Source of the DNA: Dioszegia crocea
Taxonomy: Eukaryota > Basidiomycota > Tremellomycetes > Tremellales > Bulleribasidiaceae
Length of the DNA: 64,000 bases
Assembly: GCA_001600615.1 (NCBI GenBank)
Contig: BCKK01000008.1
Coordinates: 620,001-684,000 of the forward strand
Reading direction: 5' to 3'
Shown here: positions 23,885 to 36,501 of the stretch, one piece after another
Layout: each line of letters begins with the position of its first letter
Numbering within the stretch: position 1 is the first letter of the stretch
The notes under the pieces: generated by a model
Databases searched by the model: none
What the model saw: the letters and a program-made list of their open reading frames with translations, nothing else
Told to the model about the DNA's origin: nothing
Program-made: the position numbers and the translations under genes

Positions 23885-26442
23885 TTAAGACGTCGCCTTC
23901 TTCACTTTCCGCCTCTCCTCAGCTAACATTCCCATGAGTTCTTCAAATTTAGACCCTTGCTCCGAATCCGCCTCTAATCACATCAGCATTGACTCCACTA
24001 GCTACACAAACCGGGGAATGACTGACCTTTGATACCCTCCACAGCCTTACCCAAGAATCCCCTCAATTTCTCCCTACCACCAGTAGGCGCCATTTGCTCG
24101 CCCAGTACAATCGACTCAACAAGTGCTTTTAGCAACTAAGGGGATCAGCACTATTCTGACGTTGGACCGAGAGTAAGGAGACTCACAATCTCATGAATTG
24201 CTCCCATCTTTGTTCGGTACTTTTGCTGAGACGACTGATTCTGAGATTTCCGACTCGTAGGATCCCGACTCTTCCTCCCCTCTCCAGCCTTCTTCGTCTG
24301 TCGCTTGACACCCAACTTGGACGTGAATGATACGACTGACATAGCAAAGTCATCCTCATCCTCATCGTCGTCGTCAAGTTCTTCTCCACCGCCATCATAC
24401 TCGCTCAATTCACTATCAGACGGCACGACTGACATAGCAACCGGACCTTCGTCCTCCGGTTCGGGCGAGGTAGTGTAGGTGGGATATTGGCGCAAGGGAC
24501 GGACTGTACCGGTTTTCCGAGACGGAGTAGGCGCAGGAGTTGGTGATGGGGTAGGAAGAGTGTACCGCGCGCTGGTGGCGAATTGACGGCGGGGTCTAGC
24601 TTCGGCGATACTTTTAGCATAGACGGGGATGGGCTCTTCGATCGGAAGGGGTATGATGAGCTGAAGGGGAGTGCCAGGCTCGGATTTAGACATTGTGGCC
24701 GATTTGGTTTTGGGAAGTTTTGGCGCTTTGGGCGTGGAGGATGATTTTGACGTGGATGGGGCCGATGGGGTCATCTTCCGCTTTTTGGCGATGGGAGGGG
24801 TGGAGGGCACGGTGAGAGGAGCTGATGTGGCCTTGGGTGTGGATGAGGCCGTGAGGACTATCTTCCGCTTCAGGCCCGTAGGCGTGCCAATCGGAGTGGT
24901 GGGTGTATGCGGTGCAGCTTTCGGAGTGGAAGGCACAGGCGGACTAAGCTTCTGCTTCTTGCCCTTCGAGGGAGTGGAAGGGGCGAGGTCAAGCGCGGAC
25001 TCCACCGTCAAGCCAGAAGGGGAGGTGGCAGTGTATTTCCGCTTCTTATCGACCTTCAGAGGGGGAGTTGGGATAGTCGAGACCGGAGCAGCTGCGATAG
25101 GAGGAGGGATGGGGTGGGGTTTCCGTTTGTGACTTTTGGGCTTGGGTTTGGGTTGTGTAGAAGGTGCGGCAGGTTTGGCCTTCGAAGTGGAGGGCGCGGC
25201 AGGGGTGATGGCCCGCTTGACCTTATTCAATAGCGTAGATCGAGCGATAGGTGCTGGGGAAGGAGGACGACTAGTATTGCGAGCTTTGACCGCTTTTGTC
25301 TTTGGCTGATGTCATCAGCATAGGTACTGAGAGCATTGTGGAGAACGGGACGGTGTGACTTACGGCGGTCTTGGTCGAGGTTGAAGTAGATCTGACTAGG
25401 TCGCTTCCCTTAGTAGCTGGACGAGCGATGAGGGGTACAGGAGGGAGTCTGGGTGTATGAGGAGGGGGATGGGTGATGTGGGGCAGCATGGGTGATTGCT
25501 GATACTGTCAGCCTTCGGGTCGCATTAGAATAGAAAGAGTCCATAGGCAGTACATACCTGTTCGACCGCTGCTCTAGGACGGAAGAAGACAGAAGTTGGC
25601 ACGTCGAGCTTCTGAGGCGGAAGTGTAGGTGCCGGAAGGACGGTAGGGGAGGGTGAGTTAGGGGAGAAGAGCTGGGATAAGGAGACGGCGGGGGCAGCCT
25701 TTGTGGATCAGCATCAGTCTTCCTGAAGGGGTTTGAGGACATCAAGCCAGGAAGACACGTACATCAACAATAATTGCTGAAGGTAGCAAGCCGAGGGTGG
25801 ACGTGCCGGCTGACGCAATGAGGGGCATATCGGGTTGAGCTGACGAAATTGGCATTGGCACTACCTCCTCCTCGTGCTCGCAATCACTCTCGGTATCGGA
25901 CCCGAAGTTGAATTCCCAAGGTTGGTATGACGCGTCCTGGTATGGGAGAAAAGTGGAGGGGAGATCGGGATAAGAAGTGAAAGTGGGTAGCGCGAAGTGA
26001 TTTGGAGCTGTGGGTATCGGTCCGTTCTGGGATATAGGCGGGTGGGGGATGTTGGGAGCTGTCAATGTCGAACCTGTACTTGGCCACCGTACCAATCCGG
26101 GGTTCATAGACATTGATGATGACGCGTAGTGTGTCTCGTGGGAATGTGCTGCGGTGTACGAGGGGTCATAGGGTGTATACCCGTTGAATGGGCTGATGGG
26201 CGAAGGAGGAAATGAGGAGAAGGCTATTTGCGTCAGATCCAACGTGAGGCGAGGACAGACTTGAAACTCACGAGGAAAGGTCTGGTCATACCCTGATGTC
26301 GGGCGGGCTGGGTGATCCGAATTCCAGTCAAGAGACTGTGTGGGACTGCCGGGGATCAGCGGTGAATTTCAGGGTTGACCAGAATTTGAGTGGGGAACGG
26401 TAGTACTGAGGGCGTGACGAACCTTATATTGTACTCAAACAT
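23885..26442 (-). CDS. Hypothetical 715-residue, largely disordered basic protein
   Basis: Eight exons in gene order: 26442-26423, 26345-26272, 26223-25763, 25698-25558, 25498-25364, 25305-24187, 24135-24027, 23975-23885; all phases fit, giving 715 residues. The first exon is 20 nt with a GTTCGT donor. The N-terminal 185 residues are Pro/Ser/Tyr-rich and acidic near 150-165; the middle is Pro/Thr/Ser/Lys-rich with repeated KxKRK(M/Y) blocks (KKRKYTAT, KKRKMTPS, GLKRKIV) that could be nuclear localisation signals; an acidic stretch follows, and the last 75 residues are helical and charged (GREKLRGFLGKAVEG, EERRKVKKA). No domain recognised. Probably nuclear by composition; function unknown. Confidence 0.6.
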
Positions 26443-27625
26443 TTCTGAAAGGTCTCACTGTCCGAAGTTCGCAAGAGCGGTACGTTGATGTATCTCAATG
26501 TCTGTATTATTAGCTATCGGCCATATTGCATGGAAGTGGCAGACTCACAGGTATAGACGGTCAACGTCCAGGCTGGGTAGGGGAGGAGAGGGAGAGAGTA
26601 AGAAGTGGGTCGTGCGGGAGAGCAAGCACAGCGGGGTGTCAAGCAAGAGCAACCCCGACGCCACGGAGTCTTCTTTCCTATATACCATCCATCACCCAAC
26701 TTCAGTCAGCATATCTCTGCCGAGTGTCTCCCTCTCTCGCCCCTCGCCCTGCCCCAACTGAACAGTCTAAGCTGCCGAGATCTCAATGCTGACGCCCATC
26801 ATCAATCCCATCAAATTCGCCCCACAACGCTCGGACGCCCTAGCTCATTGATGTGATATCAGCCAACATCAGCCAAGCAATGGTTGCCGCAGACGACGGA
26901 AATTCGCCTTGGAGCGCGCGCCGTGTGTGTCAAAGGTGTGTGAGTTTGATGAAAGATCTGACCGAAGGAGGGTCCCTTTCCGCGTTCCTGGATTTACCCC
27001 CTGTTTGACAGATGTGTGCACGGTGTGTGTGAGGAAAGGGGTTGGCTGACTGTGCCTGGGAAAGGATGTGTGTTGAGGTTAATACCAGTCCAGCGTCCGC
27101 TGATCGCGGATCATTCCATGGGCGAGCTCCCCAGCAGATGGGGTTGCTGACCAGATGCGAGAATGACGAAAAGGGTGGGTCGGTCAGCAAGGCACGGTCG
27201 ACGCGTTGCCGCCAAACCCACGTGGAAGGGGGGTGTACGTAAAGCCTTGTTTCAGATTTTGATACCATTCAGAATTCAGTAGCCTCATCGATGTAAAAGG
27301 ACCCAAGGTCAGAGATGCCTATGAAGGCTGAGATGGGTTGATGAGTGTACAGTCAAGGACCGAGAGCACTGCACCCGATCTACATGCTTTAGAAGTAATG
27401 ATGCATCGTTGAAAGTGGCCGAGAGACGTTGGGAATGCCCCCAATGACTATACGTTTCAGATTAGGTTTACGTCAAAACTGCAAAGAAGCTCAACTTGTA
27501 ATCAAGCTCGGACGTCTTCATTAAAGCATCAAAACACTCACGTCGGTTGTAGTCCTTGGGCTACCATCAATACAGACTCCTATCAACCACATACACCCGA
27601 GAAAAATTCTGGACCGAAGGTCAGA
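26443..27625. promoter_or_regulatory. Long divergent intergenic region
   Basis: 1183 bases between divergent starts at 26442 (minus) and 27626 (plus). Open frames inside (26498-26856, 26930-27268) have no splice context or recognisable content. TATATA at 26680-26685 is a possible TATA element. Nothing else is seen. Confidence 0.35.
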
Positions 27626-28445
27626 ATGAGTGATTCTGGCGAGAACCGATACCGCGCCGAGCATGAGCTGGAGAGGAAAGGTGAAGGGTGAGCTGCATCT
27701 TTGTCCTAGACCGCTTGGACCTCCGGAGTCAGAGATAGGCCTGAGGGCAAAGCTGATTCTGTTCAGACCCAATGAGTCTGTAGCTTCCCAACCCAACCAC
27801 GACCCCACGTCCAATCACATTCATGCACGCGCGTCATCAGCGTCCTCGTCCTCCGGCAGCCACCTTTCCCCCTTCGCCCAACCCTTCGCACTTCCCAATA
27901 TCCCCGCCGCGCGTCAATCCGCTTCGAGCCTCATGGACGCGATATTCGGCGAGACTGTCCCACCATCCGCTAATCACCCTCCGTCCTTCCTAAACGCGTC
28001 CGCAACGCCTTACGTCGCCAGAACCTCACCCGTCAAGGCATACATCCCTTCTCCCCCTTCTGCACCAATACAATTCAAGCGAAAGCATAAGAAAGGCCTC
28101 TCTAGGACTTCATCTGCTCGTACCAGTCAGGCGGATACGGAAAGCTGGGATGTACTCAGTGATGCGGATTCTAGGTTGAATGAGGATAGGGCGATCGAAG
28201 AAGGGGAGGCGGTAGCAGAATTGCAAAAGAGAGGAGAGGTGGTAGATGCCCTACAGAAGAAAGTGGACAGACGGTGAGACTGATCTGACGTTGGGATACA
28301 GAGGGTAAAGCTGATCGACAGGAAATCACAATTGCCTCAATTGGAGTCGGAGCTGGCGTTGCTTGAAGCTCAGATTAAAGCGGCTGAAGAGAGATTGGCC
28401 AGGGTACAGATTTCCCATGAGAGTGGACCTGGAAGGGCCCGATGA
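27626..28445 (+). CDS. Hypothetical 230-residue protein with C-terminal coiled coil
   Basis: Exons 27626-27687, 27767-28273, 28322-28445. The first exon encodes a charged 20-residue N-terminus (RYRAEHELERKGEG) and joins in phase 2 to a Ser/Pro-rich region. Near residues 135-150 is a basic patch (FKRKHKKGLSRTSSARTS). The last 70 residues are strongly helical and charged with heptad-like Leu/Ala spacing (LNEDRAIEEGEAVAELQ, QLESELALLEAQIKAAEERL), so a coiled coil is likely. This gives a probable binding or scaffold protein; no family is recognised. Confidence 0.6.
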
Positions 28446-28851
28446 TGGTATTTTCTGGGTGAGTGTTCAACCACGCTGTTCTAGTTGATGCTGATCTCAC
28501 ACAAAGTCTCGGACATTTTGGTCACTCAGTGCTTAAGCTCTTCTCGGTCTACCCAATCCCTAGGATGATCGATCACTATACTTGTACTCTTCACACCCTT
28601 GCATTTGTACGCCACTCCTAATTGGATCTACCAAGAAATCCCTAATGCTCATCTGACGCGTCTGGTCTTCCCCCCACGACTTGTCTCGACGCCCTGTTGA
28701 CCCGGAGGAATAAAAGAAAGGTGTTGATCGGTCATCCTTTGAGTCTTCACCCCGGGTGACCTTTGCTCTACTCTCATTCCCCAGCACTCTCCAAATCGCT
28801 CTCAGGCTAGTATCTGCATTTACTGTCAGCATTGCATGCGACATCAACAAA
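28446..28851 (+). promoter_or_regulatory. Upstream region of the secreted-protein gene
   Basis: 406 bases. GAATAAAAGAAAGG at 28707-28720 contains an AATAAAA element that could serve as TATA-like signal about 140 bases before the start. An open frame on the minus strand (28560-28934) overlaps the next gene and is rejected. Confidence 0.35.
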
Positions 28852-30073
28852 ATGAAGCTTACCCACTCACTCGTGTCGCTGATCTTACTACTATCACCCG
28901 CCGTCAATGCCGCAGCCGCAGCAACCGCCGCCACCGCCGCATCAGTAACGAATGTTGTCGAGTTCCTGCAAACCCTTCAGGTCGCTCAAGTAGCCTCAAT
29001 GCCCTGTCTCATCACTCTAGTCAATATGACTCAAAGCCCTATCGGGACTTGTCTAGGTCTCAGCACGCTCGCACCGCTATTGATGGGCCTCGACACTGGC
29101 GCCACTACTCGAGCCGCCACTTCGAAAACAGCCGCTGCAGCCGCCAAACGAGCAGTGGCAGCTGGCACGACTGCCGCCGGAGTGACGACAGCTGCCCAAC
29201 CTGCAGACTTTGCCACAGGTCTGGGCGCCTATCTGGGTCAAGTGTGTGAAGGGACAGCATGTACCGATCTCCAAATCCAGAATGCGAGGGGTCAATTGGC
29301 TGCTTCGTGTAGTGGTCAAACGGGAGGTGGGTTGGTCACTACCTTGATGGCGATGTTGGACAATTATCAGAGTGGATACAAGACTCTGGCTTGTTCAGTC
29401 TATTTGTGAGTGTATGCCCGTACCAGACAAGATGGTCAGCGCTGATGTATAAGTAATGGAACGGCAGGGAACTGCGTTGCCGATGCTGTTATGGGCGTCA
29501 GAGCAGCCAATAACCCCCAATTCTTTATGGATCTCGTCTCTGGTCAGAACCTCCAGCAGTATACCGATCCAGTCTTCAAGTCCGCTACCTGTTCTGGATG
29601 TGTGCATGAGTTGTACAAAGCTGCGTGAGTAATCTGTCCATCTCGTCCATTCGGCATTCGAGCTTCCAGCCTCCAGTCCGGGTCCCTCTCCTCCCCGCGT
29701 CTTTCCTCTCCCAGTCTCCTCCTCTCGGCCAATGTAGAGTGCCATGGAATTCCCCATCAAAGTGCCTCGTTTGGACTTACAGCTGACGCCACTTAGTGTC
29801 TTCCTCATCCCCGATATCCGCGGTCAATCCATAACGAACGACATGGGCAACCACCTCAAGAACGACTGTGGAACCGGTCCCACACCCAATTGGCCAAGCG
29901 TGATGGATCAGACTATGCCCATTGCGCTTACTGTGCAGCAGAATACACAGGTTGGCGGGGCTGGACGGGCGGTCTCTGCAGATCGAGGAGGGGGGCGGAA
30001 GCGAGCAGGGCAGGAAGAAGTCGTCAGGGCGTTGTTGACGCTTTTGGCGAGTGTGGGGGTGGTCGCGATGTAA
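28852..30073 (+). CDS. Secreted Cys-containing protein, probably GPI-anchored
   Basis: Exons 28852-29405, 29454-29624, 29797-30073 give 333 residues. The start Met was chosen because it opens a clear signal peptide (MKLTHSLVSLILLLSPAVNA). The body holds spaced cysteines (MPCL, GTCLG, CEGTACTD, ASCSG, LACSVYF, GNCVAD, TCSGCVHELY, NDCGTG) that suggest a disulfide-stabilised extracellular domain, interrupted by an Ala/Thr-rich linker (about 80-120). The C-terminus is basic/Gly-rich and then hydrophobic (LLTLLASVGVVAM), the pattern of a GPI-attachment signal. The second exon starts after TATAAG, which keeps the phase. Resembles the unnamed fungal secreted families of basidiomycetes; function unknown, cell-wall or surface location inferred. 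Confidence 0.75.
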
Positions 30074-30743
30074 ACGCGAGGCGATCCAACGTAGAGACTT
30101 GTACCTGGACATGATGGCAGTGAAAGTGCACACCCAAAAAGAGAGCTGTCTGTCTGCGTGAGAGGCGTTGACTCTTTGAGCTTTGAGTCGGCTAAAAGTC
30201 ACATTCCTCACGGCTAAATTTTAGCCGATCTTCACACAAGGCATGAGCGAATCAAATCGTCAAGTTTCCGCATCTTACGTCTATCCATCATCTCAATTCA
30301 TATGCCATATCTGTTCACACCGGCGCCACGTCTGAATCGGCGGCCGGATGAAGCCAAACAAGCAGATGTCATCAGAATCCGAGGCAGGGGGCCGCGTGCC
30401 TCTTTCCCTGCGCCCATTCCCCCATCCAGTTTGGCTGTACGCCATGCCCCCTCAATCCGCCCTGTTGACTTCCTTTGCGACTTGAGTCCTACGGGTGAGT
30501 ATAAAAGGACCTCTCATTTGTCACTTGTGGCAAAACAGAAACAAACACTCGCCACACCTATGTGCCCCATATACGACCTCGCTCTGCCTTGATTGAAACT
30601 GTCGACCCAGATTCACTGTCACTCTTGGAAACCGACAGGGGATTCGCACTAAATCTCAGTACCATCACCAAGGCTGTACATCGCGGTCGGCCAGGTGCTG
30701 CTGCTGCTACACCGTCTTCTCGATTGGCTATAAATATCCCAAT
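30074..30743 (+). promoter_or_regulatory. Promoter region of the aspartic protease
   Basis: 670 bases. TATAAAA at 30500-30506 is a good TATA box, about 240 bases before the start codon; a second AT-rich element (CTATAAATATC, 30728-30738) sits directly upstream of the ATG and is too close to act as TATA for this start. GGCTAAAAGTC/GGCTAAATTTTAGCC at 30190-30224 includes the palindrome GGCTAAATTTTAGCC. No gene in this stretch. Confidence 0.45.
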
Positions 30744-33261
30744 ATGTGGTGGAGCTACTTACTACTGATCCTCCCTCTGACTTCAGCGGCATCTATCAAG
30801 CTGACCAAGCGACACCTATCCGACCCTCTTCTCTATCGGCGCGACTACCACCCTACGATCAACACGCCTGTCACCAAGCCGCAGATTCGACAGCGAAGAG
30901 GAAAACGGATGATGGACCCAGACCTCGATGTTGCGGATCAAGCCGGGGCGACATCCGCTACAAGTGTTTTACCTGCGGCACCTGGTGCGCCTGGTGCGCC
31001 TGGTGCGCCTGGTGCAGATGAAGCAGGCGCTGGAGCTGGGGTCGGAGCTGGGGCAGGCGCTGGAGCAGGGGTCGGAGCTGGTGCTGGTGCTGGTGCTGGT
31101 GCTGGTGCAGGAGCTGGTGCTGGGGTTGGAGCTGAGGCGCCAAAAGTCACAGATGTGGAAGCTCCACCGGAGACGTCATACACCACCGACCGAACTACGA
31201 TATACGCTCCATCACCTGGCGCAGCTGGCGCTCAGGCAACAGCAGCGACGAGCGTGGTGACGCCTGCACAGGTCGCACCGATCTCAAAGACGATTTTCGA
31301 GACTGTGGATGTCACCATGACCCGGCCCGGAGATGTCCAGCCTACCGGTCCGGCACAGAGCCCACCTCCTCGGAAGACAGTCTTCGCGACGAGCGACATC
31401 ATCATGACTCGTCCAGACGATAGCCAGCCACAGCACACTGGCCCGGCAAACGGCAACGCTGCTGCAAAAACGGTTTTTGAGACGAAGGAGGTTGTTGTCA
31501 CTCGACCGGAGAATGGTCAGCCTACAGGATCGCCATCTGGGACCCCGTCATCAAAGACAGTCTTCAAAACTTTGGACGTCACGGCCACCCGACCGGAGGA
31601 CGGTCAATCCACTATGAATGCCGTCGAGTCTGGCCCCAATCACGGGTCGGCAAGTCACTCCAGTGCGACCAGTGTTCTCGAGGGAGACTCAAAGCGTACT
31701 GGTATCACCACCGGAATTGCGTCGACCTCCAGATCTAGCCCCGCCGCTGGGAACAGCGCAGTCGCCACAGCGGATGCCACTGATGTATCTGCCCCAGCCA
31801 CAGTGGCCCTCCGACCGATCGTCCCTTGGGTGTACACAGTCGACATGAAAATTGGACCCAAAGGCGTAGTAGTTCCAATGCTGGTAAGCCCTCTCATTCC
31901 CTCTTAGCTGGTCCAAATCTGACCTGTTTAGCTCGACACAGGATCTTCGTCCTTCTGGGCGGTTCATGCCGATTGCTCCACGTGCATGAGCAGCGGTATG
32001 GTCGGCGCATTCGACTTCGACACTCAGCAATGCGAGACGTACAGCACGGTATACGGCGCGGGGCATTTCTCGGGATGCCTTGTGGAAACCAATGTTGAGT
32101 TCGGACCGTACAAATTGCAAAATATATCGATGGCAGCGGGTGTGCAGGTATCGGAGGAGTTGACAAACAATGGAAAGGCGTTCAGGTGAGTCATGATCGT
32201 CTCCAAGGTATCGGAAGGGGTGCTGATGTCCCAGTGGAATGTTTGGTCTTGCGATGCCAGATAAGAAGAAGACGGGGACCACTACTCCCATGTCGAGATT
32301 GTGGGCCGATAAGTTGGTTAGTGATCCATGGGTCGGCTTCAGCTTGAAAAGGGAAGGTGAAGGGGACAGTGAGTTAAGATGTCCGACACGTTTGGGATAT
32401 ACTGACAGCATAGGCGAGCTCATATTTGGCGACGCACTCACGAGGTGGGTCTTGTTTTGTGAGACTGTGGACGACACCTACTGATTTCAATCCAGCGCAC
32501 ACGGAGATCTGGCTGTCCACGCGGTGCTTCCACATCGTAAGGACGGGGGCAATAAGTACGTCATTACCCTCGACAGCCTGTCCATCTTGGGCACCGTCGC
32601 AACCGGGAACATGGCGCGCTATATCGATGGCCACGGCGCAACGCTGGACACCGGGACGTCGAATATCGTGGTACCTGACGCCGTGAGTCCTCTTGCTGCT
32701 TGTCAGAAATGTCGGCTGACGGATGCCTATAGATGTACGAAGACATCCTCGCAAAGCTGTCAGAGAATGGCAATGGAGTAAACAGGGCCAAACCCAAGGA
32801 GACCCCATCCTTCATGCTCCGATGTGTGCCCCTCGACACGGTGGATGCCCTAGTATTCACATCAGGCGGTAAACACTTTCCTGTCCCTTGGAAAGATATC
32901 GTGTGAGTCTTTGGAACAAGTCCTTCCACTTACTGATTTGTGACTTACTCTCTACAGGGGCGAGAAGACCAACGTTACAGGCACGGTATATGATGTCGCC
33001 GGAGCTCCTGAATACTGCGAACCTCGAATACAAACCATCAAGGGGGACTATGTAAGTCTTCTATCCCAGTGCATCTCAGTAGAAAGGCAGCTGACTTCAA
33101 TTATAGTGGGTACTAGGAGACGCCTTTTTGGTCAATGTACGTCAAGCTCGGGACTGGAGTCTTCGAAGATCACACGCTGATGTCTGCAGGTCTACCACGC
33201 CGTCAATACCCAGACCGGAGACGTACAGCTATGGCGGACGAAGACGAGCCCAACCCAATAG
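30744..33261 (+). CDS. Secreted pepsin-like aspartic protease (family A1) with repeat-rich N-terminal region
   Basis: Exons 30744-31883, 31932-32185, 32235-32368, 32414-32444, 32496-32682, 32733-32902, 32958-33051, 33107-33136, 33190-33261 give 703 residues. A signal peptide (MWWSYLLLILPLTSA) is followed by a dibasic-rich segment (KRHL, RQRRGKR) that may be a propeptide cleavage site. Next come a Gly-Ala-Pro/Gly-Ala repeat (about 79-132) and four imperfect 29-31 residue repeats starting at K182, K211, K242 and K271 (KTVFET.DV..TRP). The catalytic domain starts near residue 365; both active-site motifs are intact, D382-TGSSSFW and D571-TGTSNIV. The bilobal core is about 330 residues, normal for pepsins. 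There is no C-terminal GPI signal, so secretion is likely. Confidence 0.9.
30978..31135 (+). repeat. In-frame minisatellite coding Gly-Ala-Pro and Gly-Ala repeats
   Basis: Within the protease gene: GCGCCTGGT-type 9-base units at 30978-31016, then GCTGGTGCTGGAGC-type 6-base units to about 31135. All units keep the frame. Expansion or contraction by slippage is likely between strains. Confidence 0.9.
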
Positions 33262-33529
33262 CCACTTAGGGTAATTCGATAGCGTTTCATCCGCAAACTG
33301 TATGTATAGCGCTCGGACGCATCATGACGGCGCTATGGGGGAAACTTTAACGCTAGCGGGGGAGTCTGTGCGCTCACCCTTATTTCAACCCTGCAGTCCA
33401 GTCATCTCCTCTCTCATCTGTACTTCATCCTTCCTCCCCCCTCCCTCCTTCTTCTTGTAAGTTTAATGATCACTCAACCCTAGGTAACATACACCATTTG
33501 ATCGTTCTTACTTTCCCCTTCTCCCTCTC

Positions 33530-35703
33530 ATGAGTCAGCATCCCCTCAGCACAGCAGAGAAGCTAGTTGTACTCCCTTTCACTTTCATCCTCATCGCTTC
33601 TTCCCTTCCTATCGCCACCCTACCATACATTCCCCTCGGCATCATGAGCAGCATCTTCAACGCGCTCTTCAGGTCCGCCTCCGTCTCCGCCCCAATCGCC
33701 ACGCCTATTCCCGGTAAACCCACCATCACTCAACAGACACCGGCGAACGCTGGCCCATCGGCTCCTCCTCCCTCCCCTATCCCGCCGAGGACTGAACGAG
33801 CCCGACACGTCAGCGCCCCGAACCCCCTCGCAGCAGCCAATGCCGACCCTCCCTACCCCCCTTCCCCCTTCACTCCGGGGCACGGCCACATCACTGTCGA
33901 TAGAAGCTACGACCTCACGAACTCTACTATATCCGAACCGACCGATATCCTTTACCCCCGCGGTGTCTCCTTCGTCCAGCGACGACAGCATCTCGCCCAG
34001 GCCGAGGCAGATGGGACACCCTTGAAGCATCTTGCCTTCTACCAGCCAAGCCCTAGTCGAGGCAAACCCATCACCATCCGTGATCCCGCCGATCCAGCTC
34101 CGCCTAAGCCTCGACCCGTTCAGCTTACCGAGTGGAGGAAGGAGCAGATCAGGAGGCAGAACCAGGCGAGGTTGGTGGAGCCAATTGTGCTGAAGGCTAT
34201 TCCGGCTTTACATGGTCCGCCCAACTTGCCTTATGCTAGGAACCCAAGGTGTGTTTGTTGCGTCGCTTCTTCCCCCTTGACTCTCCCATCTTTCGGTAAG
34301 ATGATACAGGGGCTGACCAGCCAGTGGAGTCGATGCTTCCATCCCCGACGATAGCACCGCCTACCTCTCCTTCCCAACCAACAACCCCAGCACCGCTCAG
34401 AGCGAGCTTCGCGCCCCGCGGGACCCACACGCCGTGTACGCATCTCAAGTTCCCCGGGCCGGACCTGCGATGAACCCAGCCATCTTGCACCTTCCGACAA
34501 TCCGCATGACGGATCGAGTCCCTTATCAGCAGCACTTTGACACCGCTGATCTGATCCACGGCGACGGCGGACTGTATCAGCGTGGAACTCCGGTCCAATC
34601 GCAGAAGATGGTGTTTGAGACCCAACAGACCGTAAGCTAGCAGATTCTTTCGGACCTAATAGTCCACAGCTGATAACACAGAAGCCTGAGGTCAAACTCA
34701 CCCCCTCTGAGATGCTTCGCGCTCAAATCCAAGCTGTCCCTCCCTCCCGACCCCTCGAATCCATCATCGAGCACCCTATCCATCCCGACCACTCCGTCCC
34801 CGTCTCTCGGCCTGTCTACATCGACATCACCCGGAAGAGCATCGCTCCTCTCAGCGCCTCCGCTACTATCGCCGCTCAGAAGATTGCCGAGGATGTGGAG
34901 TCATACCCTACTGCCCCCCGCTACGTCGTCGAGCCCGATACGAAGTCCGCTAAAGGCACTGCGACTGCTCCACCCCATCCTTCCAAACCTCTCACCGAGG
35001 AGGAGCTCGCTGCCAAGGTGTTCCTCGCGAATAGCAAAGCGGACGCTAGCGTCAATTGGCGGCTCAAAACACCAGCCAAGGCGTCTGGATCTCGAATCGT
35101 CCGCTACGAATCCAAGTATCTGCCGTCGCTCGATCGCAGTGATGATGCGCCAACCATGACGATTGATTCCCTCTTTGAGAAGTTTGCTCCGTCTAGTGTG
35201 AGTCTGGTCGTCTGTCGCTCAAGCCATAGCTGACACTTCAGGGATCCGGTCCGATCACCATCAAAGTCAAAAGTCCACCCAACATCGATCCCGCCGTCAA
35301 AGAAATCTCTAAAACCCCCTTCACCTTCATTCACCCCGACTCTCACCTCCTTCGCGCTCCCAGTCCCGATCTGAGCGTTCCAATCGCTCGTACCACACCC
35401 GCCAGTGCGCCCGACATCAGCCTTACCGCCAGCGATTCCACTGTTGAGGACCTCATCAATCTCTCTAGTGATCGAGACGAGAACACGAAGCCTGTCGCCC
35501 AGGCCCTCACCCCGAAATTCTCCAAAGCGAAGGGTACGCCCGGAGCTGGTAAGCTGCTCAAGCGCAATAGCGGCAAGGGAGCGAGTAAGGATGAGGTGGA
35601 AATGATGCCTGTTGGCCCTATCCCCAACAAAGCCAAGGCCCCCCTCGGTATCGCTCGGACCGTCAGCTCGACCGCAAAGGGTAAAACCTCTCGAGTCGCC
35701 TGA
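33530..35703 (+). CDS. Hypothetical 667-residue protein
   Basis: Exons 33530-34248, 34325-34631, 34682-35197, 35242-35703; phases 2, 0, 0 fit. Two starts are possible: the first ATG gives a hydrophobic N-terminus (LVVLPFTFILIASSLPIATL, about 12-31), while Met39 (33644) removes it. The rest is Pro/Ser-rich, with more ordered patches RPVQLTEWRKEQIRRQNQ (about 200-217), PLTEEELAAKVFLANSKADA and WRLKTPAKASGSRIVRYESK. The C-terminus is basic. No known domain. The strong codon bias toward C-ending codons indicates a well-expressed real gene. Function unknown. Confidence 0.6.
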
Positions 35704-36501
35704 TCCTCTTCGTCCCTTCTTTCCCTTTCTGTCCTGTCCATACTACAACACCTGTACTATCGTCTCCTTCGACTTCGCCTCTTTACCTCTTCAATTCGTC
35801 CACTTCGATTTCGCCTCTCCCCTTGTCAATACCCCTTCATACCCACACAATAACGACCGTTATAAACACAATACGATCGTGATCGCACACGCCATCGCCC
35901 CATGTATCACTTCCCTCCTCATTCCAAACCCCCAAATCCCAAAAACAAGTATGTCAGATCCACAGTAGTTAGCAACACAAGTTTCAGTCAATACGTATTG
36001 TAGGCCTGAGCCCCATTCCATGTCATAGATCGCATGCATTTTTGTATATTTCGTATAGTACAAGATAGATTTGTACCCTTTAAGCATACCTCTCAATCGG
36101 TAAAGATATCAATCAAGAGGAATATATAAGGGCAGACGATCCTTTTAGGGTTTCGACTTTTGGGTCGCTGTAGGCTGACTTTTTGACCCCTCGAATCGTA
36201 GTGCGATGGGAGGGGCTTCGAAAGAGCCAATTGTCAAGGGGGTTGGGAGGGATTATGGGATAAGATTCGGTAGGAGGGATGTGAGTGGTGGAGGGATAAG
36301 CGCCTTAGAGGCAGGGTGTGCGAATAAGGACTGAGTCAGTAGATAGCGGCCGTATACGTGTTATCAGTAGCAACGATGGTGTACATCTGTCCGATTCTTC
36401 TTCCTACTAATGACCTGTACAGTCAGCTTGGTGTCGCCTCTGCATTTTGGGCTCTCAGACCGAGCCCGGAAAAAAACTCACAACTTCGCCCCAAACACGC
36501 T
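35704..36501. other. Intergenic region between convergent genes
   Basis: 798 bases holding the 3' ends of the gene at 33530 (plus) and uS11m (minus). Open frames here (35860-36096 minus, 36358-36966 plus) are unsupported; the latter runs antisense into uS11m. AT-rich tracts around 36040-36130 fit polyadenylation regions. Confidence 0.4.

Noticed and set aside
24671..25233. Open frames on the plus strand opposite the 715-residue gene
   Set aside because: Low-complexity antisense of a Pro/Lys/Thr-rich protein.
30938..31186. Minus-strand Ala-Pro repeat protein
   Set aside because: It is just the reverse complement of the Gly-Ala repeat of the protease.
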